Source: Rhodobacteraceae bacterium Alg231-30 (lineage in GTDB: Bacteria > Pseudomonadota > Alphaproteobacteria > Rhodobacterales > Rhodobacteraceae). From it: a DNA stretch of 64,000 bases. The notes under the pieces are model-generated. The model did no database searches. It saw only the letters and a program-made list of their open reading frames with translations, and was not told the origin of the DNA. The DNA lies in the NCBI GenBank assembly GCA_900143615.1, contig FREU01000005.1, positions 290,238 through 354,237 on the forward strand, read 5' to 3'. Shown here one piece after another: positions 52,722-60,726 of the stretch (the stretch's first letter is position 1; each line of letters starts with the position of its first letter). Position numbers and translations under genes: made by a program.

Positions 52722-53735
52722 ATGACAGATAAACCTAAGCACATTGCGGCCCTAGGTCGAGATTTCACACTGCATCTGATGCAGATGGGCTACTCGGAAA
52801 GCGACGTTCTGGATGGAATTAATGTCACGCTCGAAGGCATGTCGGAGGACGAAGCCAAAGTCCCCGTTGAAGATTTAGCGGCGATATTCAATCGTGGCGT
52901 CGAGCTAACAGGGGACGATTTGGTCGGGTTGCACTGGGGTCAGGCTAGACGTTTTGTGCGCATGGGGCTGATAGGCTATTTAGGCCGCAGTTCTCCCAAT
53001 GTTGCGAAATTCATGCTAAACCTTGAGCGCTATCAACGCGTTTTTAGCGAACCTATGATTGTCGATCAAAGCAAACTGTTGAGTGATGGCATTTTCAGTT
53101 GGACATATGATCTGCCGGTTTCCATCGATCTCGCACAGTTGGTCGAAGCACAGACCTGCCAATTTGTGTTTGGGTTAAACAGGCTCGTCCCGCGCCCGAT
53201 CACACCGGTCTCGGTCAATTTTGAACATCGCCGCTCGACCAATATCAAGGAAATTGAAAAAATATTTGGCTGTCCCGTGAATTATGGGCTGCCACGAAAT
53301 CACGTGATTTATCACCGTAGAGACCTTGAATTGGAAATTATGACGTCAGATGACCGGCTCAACAAAATTTTGCTGCGTCATTGCGATATGGTCTTGGCCC
53401 AAACCCCCAAGTCGGCGCCTGATATTCAAATCAAGGTGGAGCGTATGATTGCCGACCACTTGACATCTGGACGCGCAAATCTTGACGACATTGCACGAGA
53501 CCTTGGGATGAGTGCGCGCACTTTGGCACGCAGATTAAACGATGCGGGCACCAGTTTTCAGACTCTACTTGGCAATATTCGCCGCGCATTGGCAGAGCGC
53601 TACCTGAAAGACAAAAGCATGTCACAGTCCGAAATAGCATTTTTATTGGGCTATTCCGATGTCAGCAGCTTTGCGGCCGCCTTTAAACGCTGGACTGGCT
53701 ACGCTCCTGGGGAAATTCGCCACAAGTCTGCCTGA
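52722..53735 (+). CDS. AraC-family transcriptional regulator (OruR-type)
   Basis: A 337-residue regulator. The N-terminal two thirds match the arabinose-binding-like domain of the OruR/ArgR group (Val-Glu-Leu-Thr-Gly-Asp-Asp-Leu-Val-Gly-Leu near residue 62, His-Arg-Arg-Ser-Thr and Val-Asn-Tyr-Gly-Leu-Pro around 165-185). The C-terminus (about 240-335) is an AraC DNA-binding domain with two HTH motifs, including Leu-Asp-Asp-Ile-Ala-Arg-Asp-Leu-Gly-Met-Ser-Ala-Arg-Thr and Gln-Ser-Glu-Ile-Ala-Phe-Leu-Leu-Gly-Tyr-Ser-Asp-Val-Ser-Ser-Phe. ATG at 52722 is used; a TTG two codons earlier is an alternative. It lies 74 bp after the cyclase gene, so the cyclase may be a partner in signalling or simply a neighbour. 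Confidence 0.88.
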   Translation: MTDKPKHIAALGRDFTLHLMQMGYSESDVLDGINVTLEGMSEDEAKVPVEDLAAIFNRGVELTGDDLVGLHWGQARRFVRMGLIGYLGRSSPNVAKFMLNLERYQRVFSEPMIVDQSKLLSDGIFSWTYDLPVSIDLAQLVEAQTCQFVFGLNRLVPRPITPVSVNFEHRRSTNIKEIEKIFGCPVNYGLPRNHVIYHRRDLELEIMTSDDRLNKILLRHCDMVLAQTPKSAPDIQIKVERMIADHLTSGRANLDDIARDLGMSARTLARRLNDAGTSFQTLLGNIRRALAERYLKDKSMSQSEIAFLLGYSDVSSFAAAFKRWTGYAPGEIRHKSA

Positions 53736-53909
53736 TTTCCGCTATATTGGCCACAATTCCCAAATCGCTGTCCGTAATCCTAAAGGTGTTAAGCGCCTTC
53801 CCTCCCTATCTAGGTTGTGTCAGAGGGACAGCACCATAACTTCTCCCGAAGACACTGAGAGCGCGCTGACAAGCGCAAAGGTTACCTGTGTATTTCTGGG
53901 GGAAAGACC

Positions 53910-54128
53910 ATGACTACCTATGAACAAAAAAGCTGCCAGTCGCCAGAAATATTCATGGCGCAGATCGCAATTGGTGAAAAGTTATCTGAAATCTTTCAAT
54001 CGATTACGATGAAGTTTCAAAAGAAAGACACTACCAAGCGTGATGAAGCGCTACAGGCGTATCGCAATGACCTGACCTATTTGATGAACACGGGCCGCGC
54101 GCCGGCGCCGCTGACGAAAGGAGTATAG
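53910..54128 (+). CDS. Small hypothetical protein upstream of an orphan response regulator
   Basis: A 72-residue soluble protein starting Met-Thr-Thr-Tyr-Glu-Gln and preceded by the strong SD GGGGGAAAG. It has an amphipathic helix (Glu-Lys-Leu-Ser-Glu-Ile-Phe-Gln-Ser-Ile) and a second helix (Arg-Asp-Glu-Ala-Leu-Gln-Ala-Tyr-Arg-Asn-Asp-Leu-Thr-Tyr). The SD of the response regulator gene (AAAGGAG) lies in its last codons, and only three bases separate the two, so they are translated together. It could be a small partner of the regulator. No known family was recognised. Confidence 0.65.
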   Translation: MTTYEQKSCQSPEIFMAQIAIGEKLSEIFQSITMKFQKKDTTKRDEALQAYRNDLTYLMNTGRAPAPLTKGV

Positions 54129-54131
54129 ACA

Positions 54132-54839
54132 ATGGCAAACGTCGTTTTAGTTGATGATGATAGAAACCTTCTGACATCGCTGTCGATGCTGCTGGAAGGC
54201 GATGGACATAACGTCAAAAGCTTTACCGATCCAGAAATCGCCCTCCGTGATATCGGAACACGCAAGGCTGACCTTGCGGTGCTGGATGTGCATATGCCCC
54301 AGCTTGACGGATTTGAGATGCTGCGCCGTATTCGCACGACATCCAGTCTGCCGGTGATGTTCCTGAGCGGTGATAGCTCGGAGATTGACGAAGCCATGGG
54401 GCTGCGTTTGGGCGCGGATGATTATGTCAACAAGCCCTTTTCACCGCGAGTTCTGGTTGAACGGGTCCGCGCCTGTCTGCGCCGCAAAGACGCCGAACTG
54501 CCGGACGTCAAACCCTCGCAGATGATCGCGCATGGGGCTCTGGAAATGGACCGTGAATGCCACACTGTTCGCTGGAACGGCACCACTGTGCGGCTTACGT
54601 CCACAGAATTTGACGTATTGTGGATCATTGCGCAACGCCCCGGCCATGTGCACAGCCGTGCCAAAATCTTGGATGATGCTTACGGGCAGAACATCCATGT
54701 TACCGACCGCAGCATCGACAGCCAGATCAAACGGTTGAGATTGAAATTCCGCAAGGTAGACCCTGACTTTGACGCCATCGAGACGTTGTATGGATTGGGG
54801 TATCGGTTCGTGTCCTTTGAGGGGAGCGACGCGAACTAA
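54132..54839 (+). CDS. OmpR/PhoB-family response regulator (ChvI-like)
   Basis: A 235-residue response regulator. The receiver has the acidic pocket Asp-Asp-Asp at 8-10, phospho-acceptor Asp52 in Val-Leu-Asp-Val-His-Met-Pro, Ser80 in the switch position and Lys101 in Val-Asn-Lys-Pro-Phe. The C-terminal winged helix carries Leu-Thr-Ser-Thr-Glu-Phe-Asp-Val-Leu and Arg-Ser-Ile-Asp-Ser-Gln-Ile-Lys-Arg-Leu-Arg, ending Gly-Leu-Gly-Tyr-Arg-Phe. No histidine kinase is next to it, so it is an orphan in this window. It is preceded by a coupled small gene and followed by a strong terminator. Similarity to ChvI is by receiver and wing pattern only. Confidence 0.92.
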   Translation: MANVVLVDDDRNLLTSLSMLLEGDGHNVKSFTDPEIALRDIGTRKADLAVLDVHMPQLDGFEMLRRIRTTSSLPVMFLSGDSSEIDEAMGLRLGADDYVNKPFSPRVLVERVRACLRRKDAELPDVKPSQMIAHGALEMDRECHTVRWNGTTVRLTSTEFDVLWIIAQRPGHVHSRAKILDDAYGQNIHVTDRSIDSQIKRLRLKFRKVDPDFDAIETLYGLGYRFVSFEGSDAN

Positions 54840-54843
54840 GGAG

Positions 54844-54870
54844 GGTCCGGGCATTGCCCGGACCTTTTCT
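54844..54870 (+). terminator. Intrinsic terminator of the response regulator operon
   Basis: GGTCCGGGC (54844-54852) pairs with GCCCGGACC (54856-54864) around ATT, followed by TTTTCT. It lies 5 bp after the stop of the response regulator gene. Confidence 0.88.
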
Positions 54871-54871
54871 T

Positions 54872-55333
54872 TTAGGCCTCTTTGAACACCAATGAGACAC
54901 CATTCAGGCAATGACGTTTGCCAGTGGGTTTGGGGCCATCGTCAAATATATGCCCCAGATGAGATCCGCAGCGCCGACAATGGCATTCGGTGCGCACCCG
55001 CAAAAGCTTGCGATCGGATTTGGTTTCAATCGCATTGGGCAAAGCTTTGTAAAAACTCGGCCAGCCTGTGCCGCTGTCGTATTTATGGCGTGATGAATAA
55101 AGTTTCAGATCGCAGCCGCGACAATGATACGTCCCGTCGTCATAGATTTTATCCAGCGGCGAGGACCCTGCCCTCTCGGTGCCTTCTTTGCGCATCACTT
55201 TATATTGCAGCGGCGTCAGCATGGCCCGCCACTCGGCATCGGTGCGGGTCACCAAAAAGGTCTCTTCGGCAACAAGCGTGCGTGGCATCACGGCAAGTGC
55301 GGCGCAGCTGGCAAGAAAATGACGTCGGTTCAT
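54872..55333 (-). CDS. msrB: Tat-exported peptide-methionine (R)-S-oxide reductase
   Basis: MsrB reduces R-methionine sulfoxide in oxidised proteins. The 153-residue product begins Met-Asn-Arg-Arg-His-Phe-Leu-Ala, a twin-arginine signal, so it works in the periplasm. Zinc-binding pairs are Cys71/Cys74 and Cys119/Cys122, and the catalytic Cys142 sits in Lys-Arg-His-Cys-Leu-Asn-Gly-Val-Ser-Leu. Gly-Thr-Gly-Trp-Pro-Ser-Phe forms the methionine pocket. The start at 55333 has AAGGAGG nine bases upstream. A longer frame exists to 55426 but starts in a region without SD. It faces the response regulator gene. Confidence 0.93.
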   Translation of the reverse strand: MNRRHFLASCAALAVMPRTLVAEETFLVTRTDAEWRAMLTPLQYKVMRKEGTERAGSSPLDKIYDDGTYHCRGCDLKLYSSRHKYDSGTGWPSFYKALPNAIETKSDRKLLRVRTECHCRRCGSHLGHIFDDGPKPTGKRHCLNGVSLVFKEA

Positions 55334-55453
55334 TTTATGGTCCTCCTTGCGATCCAACATGGGACCGCAAGGAGGTGGGCGCAACAAACGTCTGCGCACA
55401 GCCGTGTGAGGCGTTGTAACACTCAAACGGGCTGTGCAATCATCGCCACCGTT

Positions 55454-56515
55454 TTACTGGGCAACCAGTTTTAAACGCGTGAGATCAGGGCCGATCACAA
55501 CGTCGCCTTCATAACCGCTCTCGCGTACGGCTCCGATGTAATCATCTGCGGTCAGCCCCCCTTCTTTCACGGTGTAGGGCCCTTGCTTGGCCGCCCCGAG
55601 CGGGGGAATGTGGTGAGTTAACATCAGATGCTTAACACCTGCACGCATCGCCAAACCGCCAAGATCGGTGGCTGTGGATTGGCGGAAATAAATCGGCGGC
55701 GGAAAGCCAGACATGCCATCGGGTCCCATAATCGGGTGGATCACGGAATGCACCACGATATCAGCGCCTTGCGCCAGGGCTTCAACCTGGGCCGACGTCG
55801 AATTGTCCCGTGGTGGTGCAGGTGTGTCATTTCCCGCATCACCGCCGATGACCACACTGCCTGCGGGGGTATCGACACGATAGGATGCATGTCCCGCGAC
55901 GTGGCGGGATTTTACAGCCGATACGGTGACGTCACCTTTTTCCCAAACGGTTTGAGGCGCGTCTGTGCCAGAGAAGGTCATGATGTTGAGCAGATCAGAA
56001 GGCCCGCCAGGCAAACGTTTGGGATTTTCCGCCAATCGTTGTGCCATTTCGCCCGAGGCGATCAAGGCGGCCCCGATGTTTTCGCCAAAAGCGCGGCAGC
56101 TCATTGTGTAGCCCTTTGGCGTGGTCACATCATCGCTGCAGACCATATCAACTTTGGGGCCCGCTGAGCCGAAGTGCCAACGCAGCTGCATCAGATCCGG
56201 CAGCCCTTCGCTGTGGTCGGAATGAATATGGCTAAAGAAAACCGCACTCACTTTGCCCGCTGGCACCCCGAGCTTGGAAAGCTGCTGTGTGGTGCCCCGT
56301 CCGGTGTCAAACTGAAGCACAACATCCGAGCAGTTGTTGTCTTCGCTGCCATAGCGCACCAATGTTCCAGCACCCGCCTGCCCCATAAACACTGGCGGTC
56401 CTCCCTGAACACCGGTCAGCACAACCTCAAGACATGGTGCTGCGAGAGCCATGGTTGCCCCGCCGCCCAAACAAAGCGCCGCTGCGCCCGCAATTTTGCT
56501 CAATCTGTTTAGCAT
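55454..56515 (-). CDS. Exported metallo-beta-lactamase-fold hydrolase
   Basis: A 353-residue MBL-fold protein with a signal peptide of about 25 residues (Ala-Leu-Ala). The metal-binding His-x-His-x-Asp-His is at 96-101 (Phe-Ser-His-Ile-His-Ser-Asp-His), with a later Gly-Gly-Asp-Ala-Gly-Asn and a C-terminal Leu-Met-Leu-Thr-His-His-Ile-Pro-Pro. The chain resembles the arylsulfatase- or ribonuclease-Z-like MBL group, so a lactonase or phosphodiester substrate cannot be separated. The SD GGGAGG is strong. It is divergent from cobS. Confidence 0.85.
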   Translation of the reverse strand: MLNRLSKIAGAAALCLGGGATMALAAPCLEVVLTGVQGGPPVFMGQAGAGTLVRYGSEDNNCSDVVLQFDTGRGTTQQLSKLGVPAGKVSAVFFSHIHSDHSEGLPDLMQLRWHFGSAGPKVDMVCSDDVTTPKGYTMSCRAFGENIGAALIASGEMAQRLAENPKRLPGGPSDLLNIMTFSGTDAPQTVWEKGDVTVSAVKSRHVAGHASYRVDTPAGSVVIGGDAGNDTPAPPRDNSTSAQVEALAQGADIVVHSVIHPIMGPDGMSGFPPPIYFRQSTATDLGGLAMRAGVKHLMLTHHIPPLGAAKQGPYTVKEGGLTADDYIGAVRESGYEGDVVIGPDLTRLKLVAQ

Positions 56516-56704
56516 TTCATCCTCCCTGAATGCGCTTTCACCCGCTTACTTTATCGATTTTCGGCATTTTGGATAGTTTTTATCGTTTTATGCGATTTGG
56601 GTCAGCCTCGTGGTGCTTTCCGAAATCATTTCACTTGTGATCCGAAAGATTATCAGGCACCAAAAGCGCGACTTATTGAGACGATGAACACAAGGACGCC
56701 TGCG

Positions 56705-57679
56705 ATGACCGACATGAACGCCAAACCCACCGAAGATATCCTTGTTCGGGACGTGTTCGGCATCGATTCAGACATGAAGGTGCGCGGCTTTGAAGACCGC
56801 ACCGATCGCGTTCCCGAAATTGACCCGACCTACAAGTTCGATGCAGACACGACTTTGGCCATTCTGGCCGGGTTTTCGCACAATCGTCGCGTGATGATCC
56901 AAGGTTATCACGGCACAGGGAAGTCTACCCACATCGAACAGGTTGCGGCCCGTCTGAACTGGCCCTGTGTGCGTGTGAACCTTGATAGCCACATCAGCCG
57001 GATCGATCTGATCGGGAAAGACGCCATTAAACTACGCGACGGTAAGCAGGTCACAGAATTCCACGAAGGTATTCTGCCGTGGGCACTGCGCAATCCAACC
57101 GCGATTGTGTTTGATGAATACGACGCAGGTCGGGCGGATGTGATGTTTGTAATCCAGCGCGTGCTGGAGCATGACGGCAAGCTGACGCTGCTCGATCAGA
57201 ACGAAGTGATCACACCGAACCCGTTCTTCCGTCTGTTTGCGACCTCCAACACCGTTGGTCTGGGCGATACAACCGGACTGTACCACGGCACTCAGCAGAT
57301 CAACCAAGCCCAGATGGACCGCTGGTCGCTGGTGGCGACGCTGAACTATCTCAGCCATGATGCGGAATCCGCGATCGTGCTGTCCAAAGCGCCACATTAC
57401 AACACCGACAAAGGCCGCAAGATTATCAGCCAGATGGTGACGGTTGCGGACTTGACCCGCACCGCGTTTATGAATGGCGATCTGTCCACAGTGATGAGCC
57501 CGCGGACCGTGATCAACTGGGCTGCCAACGCCGAGATCTTCCGCAACGTTGGCTATGCCTTCCGCCTGAGTTTCCTAAACAAATGCGATGAGCTTGAACG
57601 CCAGACAGTTGCCGAGTTCTATCAGCGCTGTTTTGATGAAGAACTGCCCGAAAGCGCAGCGAGCGTTAGCCTCGGCTAA
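56705..57679 (+). CDS. cobS: Aerobic cobaltochelatase subunit CobS
   Basis: CobS is the AAA+ ATPase subunit of the CobNST chelatase, which inserts cobalt into hydrogenobyrinic acid a,c-diamide in aerobic cobalamin synthesis. Walker A Gly-Tyr-His-Gly-Thr-Gly-Lys-Ser-Thr is at 67-75, Walker B is Ala-Ile-Val-Phe-Asp-Glu-Tyr-Asp, and Leu-Phe-Ala-Thr-Ser-Asn-Thr is sensor 1. [11 protein letters not shown] near the N-terminus is typical. Starts at 56684 and 56705 are possible; the latter has AAGGA upstream and gives a 324-residue protein of usual length. No cobalamin riboswitch was seen. cobT lies 1.1 kb downstream. Confidence 0.95.
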   Translation: MTDMNAKPTEDILVRDVFGIDSDMKVRGFEDRTDRVPEIDPTYKFDADTTLAILAGFSHNRRVMIQGYHGTGKSTHIEQVAARLNWPCVRVNLDSHISRIDLIGKDAIKLRDGKQVTEFHEGILPWALRNPTAIVFDEYDAGRADVMFVIQRVLEHDGKLTLLDQNEVITPNPFFRLFATSNTVGLGDTTGLYHGTQQINQAQMDRWSLVATLNYLSHDAESAIVLSKAPHYNTDKGRKIISQMVTVADLTRTAFMNGDLSTVMSPRTVINWAANAEIFRNVGYAFRLSFLNKCDELERQTVAEFYQRCFDEELPESAASVSLG

Positions 57680-57700
57680 CGCCATCTTCAGACTTTTAGG

Positions 57701-57732
57701 CAAAGCCGCTCCCATTGGGGGCGGCTTTGCTG
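57701..57732 (+). terminator. Hairpin terminator downstream of cobS
   Basis: CAAAGCCGCTCCC (57701-57713) pairs with GGGGGCGGCTTTG (57717-57729) with one T-G pair and a 3-base loop, 21 bp after the cobS stop. The following CTGTTTGCTG is only partly T-rich, so some read-through to cobT is likely. Confidence 0.65.
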
Positions 57733-57781
57733 TTTGCTGAACGTGGATTTTTCACCGTGTAATCACCTGCCACAAAGACAA

Positions 57782-57818
57782 ATATACAATAGATATAATT
57801 ATGCTATATTTTGTATAT
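57782..57818. promoter_or_regulatory. AT-rich dyad upstream of the first small exported-protein gene
   Basis: ATATACAA (57782-57789) and TTGTATAT (57811-57818) form an inverted repeat with a 21-bp AT-rich centre, 42 bp before the gene at 57860. It may be a promoter or a regulator site; GC here is far lower than around it. Confidence 0.35.
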
Positions 57819-57859
57819 ACGTTATTGACGTGAACACAAATTGCGGCGACGATAAGTCT

Positions 57860-58264
57860 ATGAAACATTCAGCTATTTCCACCCTGTGCGGCGTGGCCAT
57901 GCTGATCTCAAGCTCCGCCGCGCACTCCAGCACCGCTTGGCCTGAAGACCAAGCCGAATTTTTCGCGATATGTTTGGGACGTTTGTCTGCACTGGCAACG
58001 CATCAGCGAAATTTCGACAAACCTGGTGCCGATCAATCTTCATCACAGACGGAAGAGTTTGAGGCTCTTCTCAACGCGGTTCTTCCGCCGCATAGCACGC
58101 AAGCCGAAGTGCAAAAACAATCTGTGCGTTGGCGGTCGAGAGGGTGGAGTGAAGTTGCCATGTTGCTGGCAACAACAACCTACGGTCTGGATCTGCGGCG
58201 TGTTCAGCGGGCCGAACGCACGCTAGATGCCCGTATTGGGGATTGTGTAAGCCTGTTGCTGTGA
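57860..58264 (+). CDS. Small exported protein between cobS and cobT, paralogue 1
   Basis: A 134-residue protein with a signal peptide of about 22 residues (Met-Lys-His-Ser start, ending Ala-His-Ser). The mature part begins with Phe-Phe-Ala-Ile-Cys-Leu-Gly-Arg-Leu-Ser-Ala and ends Ile-Gly-Asp-Cys-Val-Ser-Leu-Leu-Leu, so two cysteines lie near the ends and could form a disulfide. The next gene has the same pattern, so they are paralogues. It is mostly helical. No known domain was recognised. It lies in the gap between the two cobaltochelatase genes, possibly in the same transcription unit, although an AT-rich dyad and a terminator suggest its own promoter. Confidence 0.7.
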   Translation: MKHSAISTLCGVAMLISSSAAHSSTAWPEDQAEFFAICLGRLSALATHQRNFDKPGADQSSSQTEEFEALLNAVLPPHSTQAEVQKQSVRWRSRGWSEVAMLLATTTYGLDLRRVQRAERTLDARIGDCVSLLL

Positions 58265-58345
58265 GAGGCTGCCGCATTTTACCAAAACAAATAGTTTTCA
58301 AAACGCACACTTGATATACAGCTTTAATTGCTCAAAGATGAAACT

Positions 58346-58747
58346 ATGGGCGCTTTAAGAACGAGTATCTTGGTTTTCCTGTGTGTTAGTGTGCTGCCCT
58401 TGGCGGGCAGATCTGTTCGGGCCCTGCCCGCCGCTTCCGACGATCCCCTACGTTTTTTTGCCACCTGTGCTGGTCAATTGTCGGCACAGATGGAGTTTCA
58501 TTGGATGTTTGATACGCAAGCCGCGGAGGTTGTGGCCGCCGAGCGCGCAGCGGTCTTGGACATTCTGGACGCGATGATGCGCCCCGATCAGGGACGCCAT
58601 GTTCTGAACTGGCGTATCGAAGCCAAAATGGCGCAAGCCGCGTTGCTAACACGTGCGACTTTTCTGCAAAATCAGAAAGAAGCGCAGCGCGCTAAGCTTC
58701 TAGCGATGCGCAATGTCGATACCTGCAAAGCTTTGTTGCTAAGCTAA
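58346..58747 (+). CDS. Small exported protein between cobS and cobT, paralogue 2
   Basis: A 133-residue protein with a signal peptide of about 27 residues and the same core as the gene before it: Phe-Phe-Ala-Thr-Cys-Ala-Gly-Gln-Leu-Ser-Ala at the start of the mature part and Val-Asp-Thr-Cys-Lys-Ala-Leu-Leu-Leu at the end. The stretch between is helical with Ala/Arg/Gln-rich heptads. The ATG at 58346 is used; a TTG six codons earlier is an alternative and no strong SD is seen. Its role is unknown; it may be a periplasmic partner of metal or corrinoid uptake, but that is speculation from location only. Confidence 0.65.
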   Translation: MGALRTSILVFLCVSVLPLAGRSVRALPAASDDPLRFFATCAGQLSAQMEFHWMFDTQAAEVVAAERAAVLDILDAMMRPDQGRHVLNWRIEAKMAQAALLTRATFLQNQKEAQRAKLLAMRNVDTCKALLLS

Positions 58748-58817
58748 CGACCTAGAACTGATCAAAAGACGCATTCACGGCTTGCACCGAGGCGATAACC
58801 CGTGATTAATCGCCAGT

Positions 58818-60701
58818 ATGATTTCGATGCCCCCAAAAACCGACAACCCCGCTGATCCATTTAAAAAGGCCTTGGCTGAGGCCACTAAAGTCATGGCCAA
58901 TGATCCTGAGTTGAGTGTCACCTATACGGTTGACCCCTCTGGAGTCTCAGGGGATGCGATGCGCCTGCCTTTGGTCAGCCGCCGAATGACGCGCGACGAA
59001 GTATTATTGGCGCGCGGCACCGCCGACGCACTTGCCTTGCAGCGCAAATACCACGACGCGCAAACCCATGCGCGTTATGCACCGCAACAAGGGATTGCAC
59101 GCGACGTTTACGAAGCGCTTGAGACCGCACGTTGCGAAGCGATGGGGGCACGCGACATGCCCGGCACCGCCAGCAACATCGACGTAAAAATCGAGCATGA
59201 AGCACGTGGGCGCGGATACGGCGACATCAAAGCCGCCGAAGATGCCCCGTTGGCTGTGGCCGCGGGCTATCTGGTCCGTCATTTGGCCACGGGACGCGAT
59301 CTACCGCCAGCCGCCGCCAACGTGATGGAGCTGTGGCGCGGCTATATCGAACAGAGCGCAGGTGAGCATCTGGACGAGTTGCAAGACATGCTCGCGGATC
59401 AGAAGAACTTTGCCAAGTTCACCCGCCGGATCATCGAAGACCTCGGCTATGGCGACCAGCTGGGTGAAGACCCAGATGAGCTGGACGATGTGCAAGACGA
59501 CAGCGAAGAGACAGCCGAGGAAGAAGAAACACCTGATAGCACAGGCGAGGACGACAGCGACGATCAAGAAAGCGAAGCCAGTGCTGAGCAGTCGCAAGAA
59601 GAACAGCAGGATATGTCTGAAGCCCAAGTCACCATGGATGACATGGCTGACGAGGAAATGGGCGATGAAGCCGAGATGCCGGACGGCGACGCCCCGCTTG
59701 AGCCTCCCCCACCGGCTCCGGTTTCTGATGCTGATCCAAACTACGTGGTGTTTGACACCACTCACGACGAGGAAATCTCGGCTGAGGAACTGGCTGAACC
59801 TGCCGAGTTGGAACGGTTGCGCGCCTATCTGGACCAACAGCTGGAACCCTTAAAAGGTGCGGTCAGCCGCTTGGCCAACAAGCTGCAGCGCCGCCTGCAG
59901 GCCCAGCAAAACCGCAGTTGGGAATTTGACCTTGAAGAAGGCATTCTGGACGCTGGTCGCCTAGCTCGTGTGGTGGCCAACCCGACCACGCCGTTGTCCT
60001 TTAAAGTCGAGAAAGACACCGAATTCCGCGACACCGTGGTGACATTGTTGTTGGATAACTCGGGCTCAATGCGGGGCCGTCCGATTTCAATTGCCGCAAT
60101 CTGTGCCGATGTTCTGGCGCGCACGCTGGAGCGTTGCAACGTCAAGGTCGAGATCCTCGGCTTTACCACGCGCGCGTGGAAAGGCGGTTTGAGCCGTGAG
60201 CAATGGCTAAACGAAGGGCGCCCGCAACAACCGGGCCGCCTGAATGATCTGCGCCACATCATCTATAAACAGGCTGATGCGCCCTGGCGTCGCGTGCGGC
60301 CCAATTTGGGTCTGATGATGAAAGAAGGCCTGCTGAAAGAAAACATTGATGGCGAGGCGCTGGAATGGGCCCACCGCCGGATGCTGGCACGGCGCGAGCA
60401 GCGCAAGATTTTGATGGTGATTTCTGACGGCGCTCCCGTGGATGACAGCACCTTGTCGGTCAACCCCGCCAACTATCTGGAAAAACACCTGCGCGATGTG
60501 ATCGCCATGGTGGAAAAACGCAAGATGGTTGAGTTGCTGGCGATTGGTATCGGCCATGATGTGACGCGCTACTATGACCGCGCCGTCACCATTACCGATG
60601 TTGAGCAGCTCGCCGGTGCGATGACCGAACAGCTGGCGGCGTTGTTTGACAATGACCCAAGGGCACGGGCGCGCATGATGGGGATCAAACGCGTCAGCTA
60701 A
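58818..60701 (+). CDS. cobT: Aerobic cobaltochelatase subunit CobT
   Basis: CobT is the second AAA-associated subunit of the aerobic cobaltochelatase, with a von Willebrand A-type domain that binds metal. The 627 residues begin with a helical part containing [13 protein letters not shown], then a very acidic region (about 217-300), and the C-terminal VWA domain with the MIDAS motif Asp413-x-Ser415-x-Ser417 in Leu-Asp-Asn-Ser-Gly-Ser-Met-Arg-Gly. [10 protein letters not shown] is a further metal-site loop. A Met three codons in is an alternative start. Its gene is separated from cobS by two small genes. Confidence 0.95.
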   Translation: MISMPPKTDNPADPFKKALAEATKVMANDPELSVTYTVDPSGVSGDAMRLPLVSRRMTRDEVLLARGTADALALQRKYHDAQTHARYAPQQGIARDVYEALETARCEAMGARDMPGTASNIDVKIEHEARGRGYGDIKAAEDAPLAVAAGYLVRHLATGRDLPPAAANVMELWRGYIEQSAGEHLDELQDMLADQKNFAKFTRRIIEDLGYGDQLGEDPDELDDVQDDSEETAEEEETPDSTGEDDSDDQESEASAEQSQEEQQDMSEAQVTMDDMADEEMGDEAEMPDGDAPLEPPPPAPVSDADPNYVVFDTTHDEEISAEELAEPAELERLRAYLDQQLEPLKGAVSRLANKLQRRLQAQQNRSWEFDLEEGILDAGRLARVVANPTTPLSFKVEKDTEFRDTVVTLLLDNSGSMRGRPISIAAICADVLARTLERCNVKVEILGFTTRAWKGGLSREQWLNEGRPQQPGRLNDLRHIIYKQADAPWRRVRPNLGLMMKEGLLKENIDGEALEWAHRRMLARREQRKILMVISDGAPVDDSTLSVNPANYLEKHLRDVIAMVEKRKMVELLAIGIGHDVTRYYDRAVTITDVEQLAGAMTEQLAALFDNDPRARARMMGIKRVS

Positions 60702-60726
60702 TCCAACCGAGAGCAGGAGAAACGCG

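Noticed and set aside
56516-56704. Cobalamin riboswitch before cobS
   Set aside because: No B12-box-like sequence was seen between the MBL gene and cobS; only an AT-rich promoter-like stretch.
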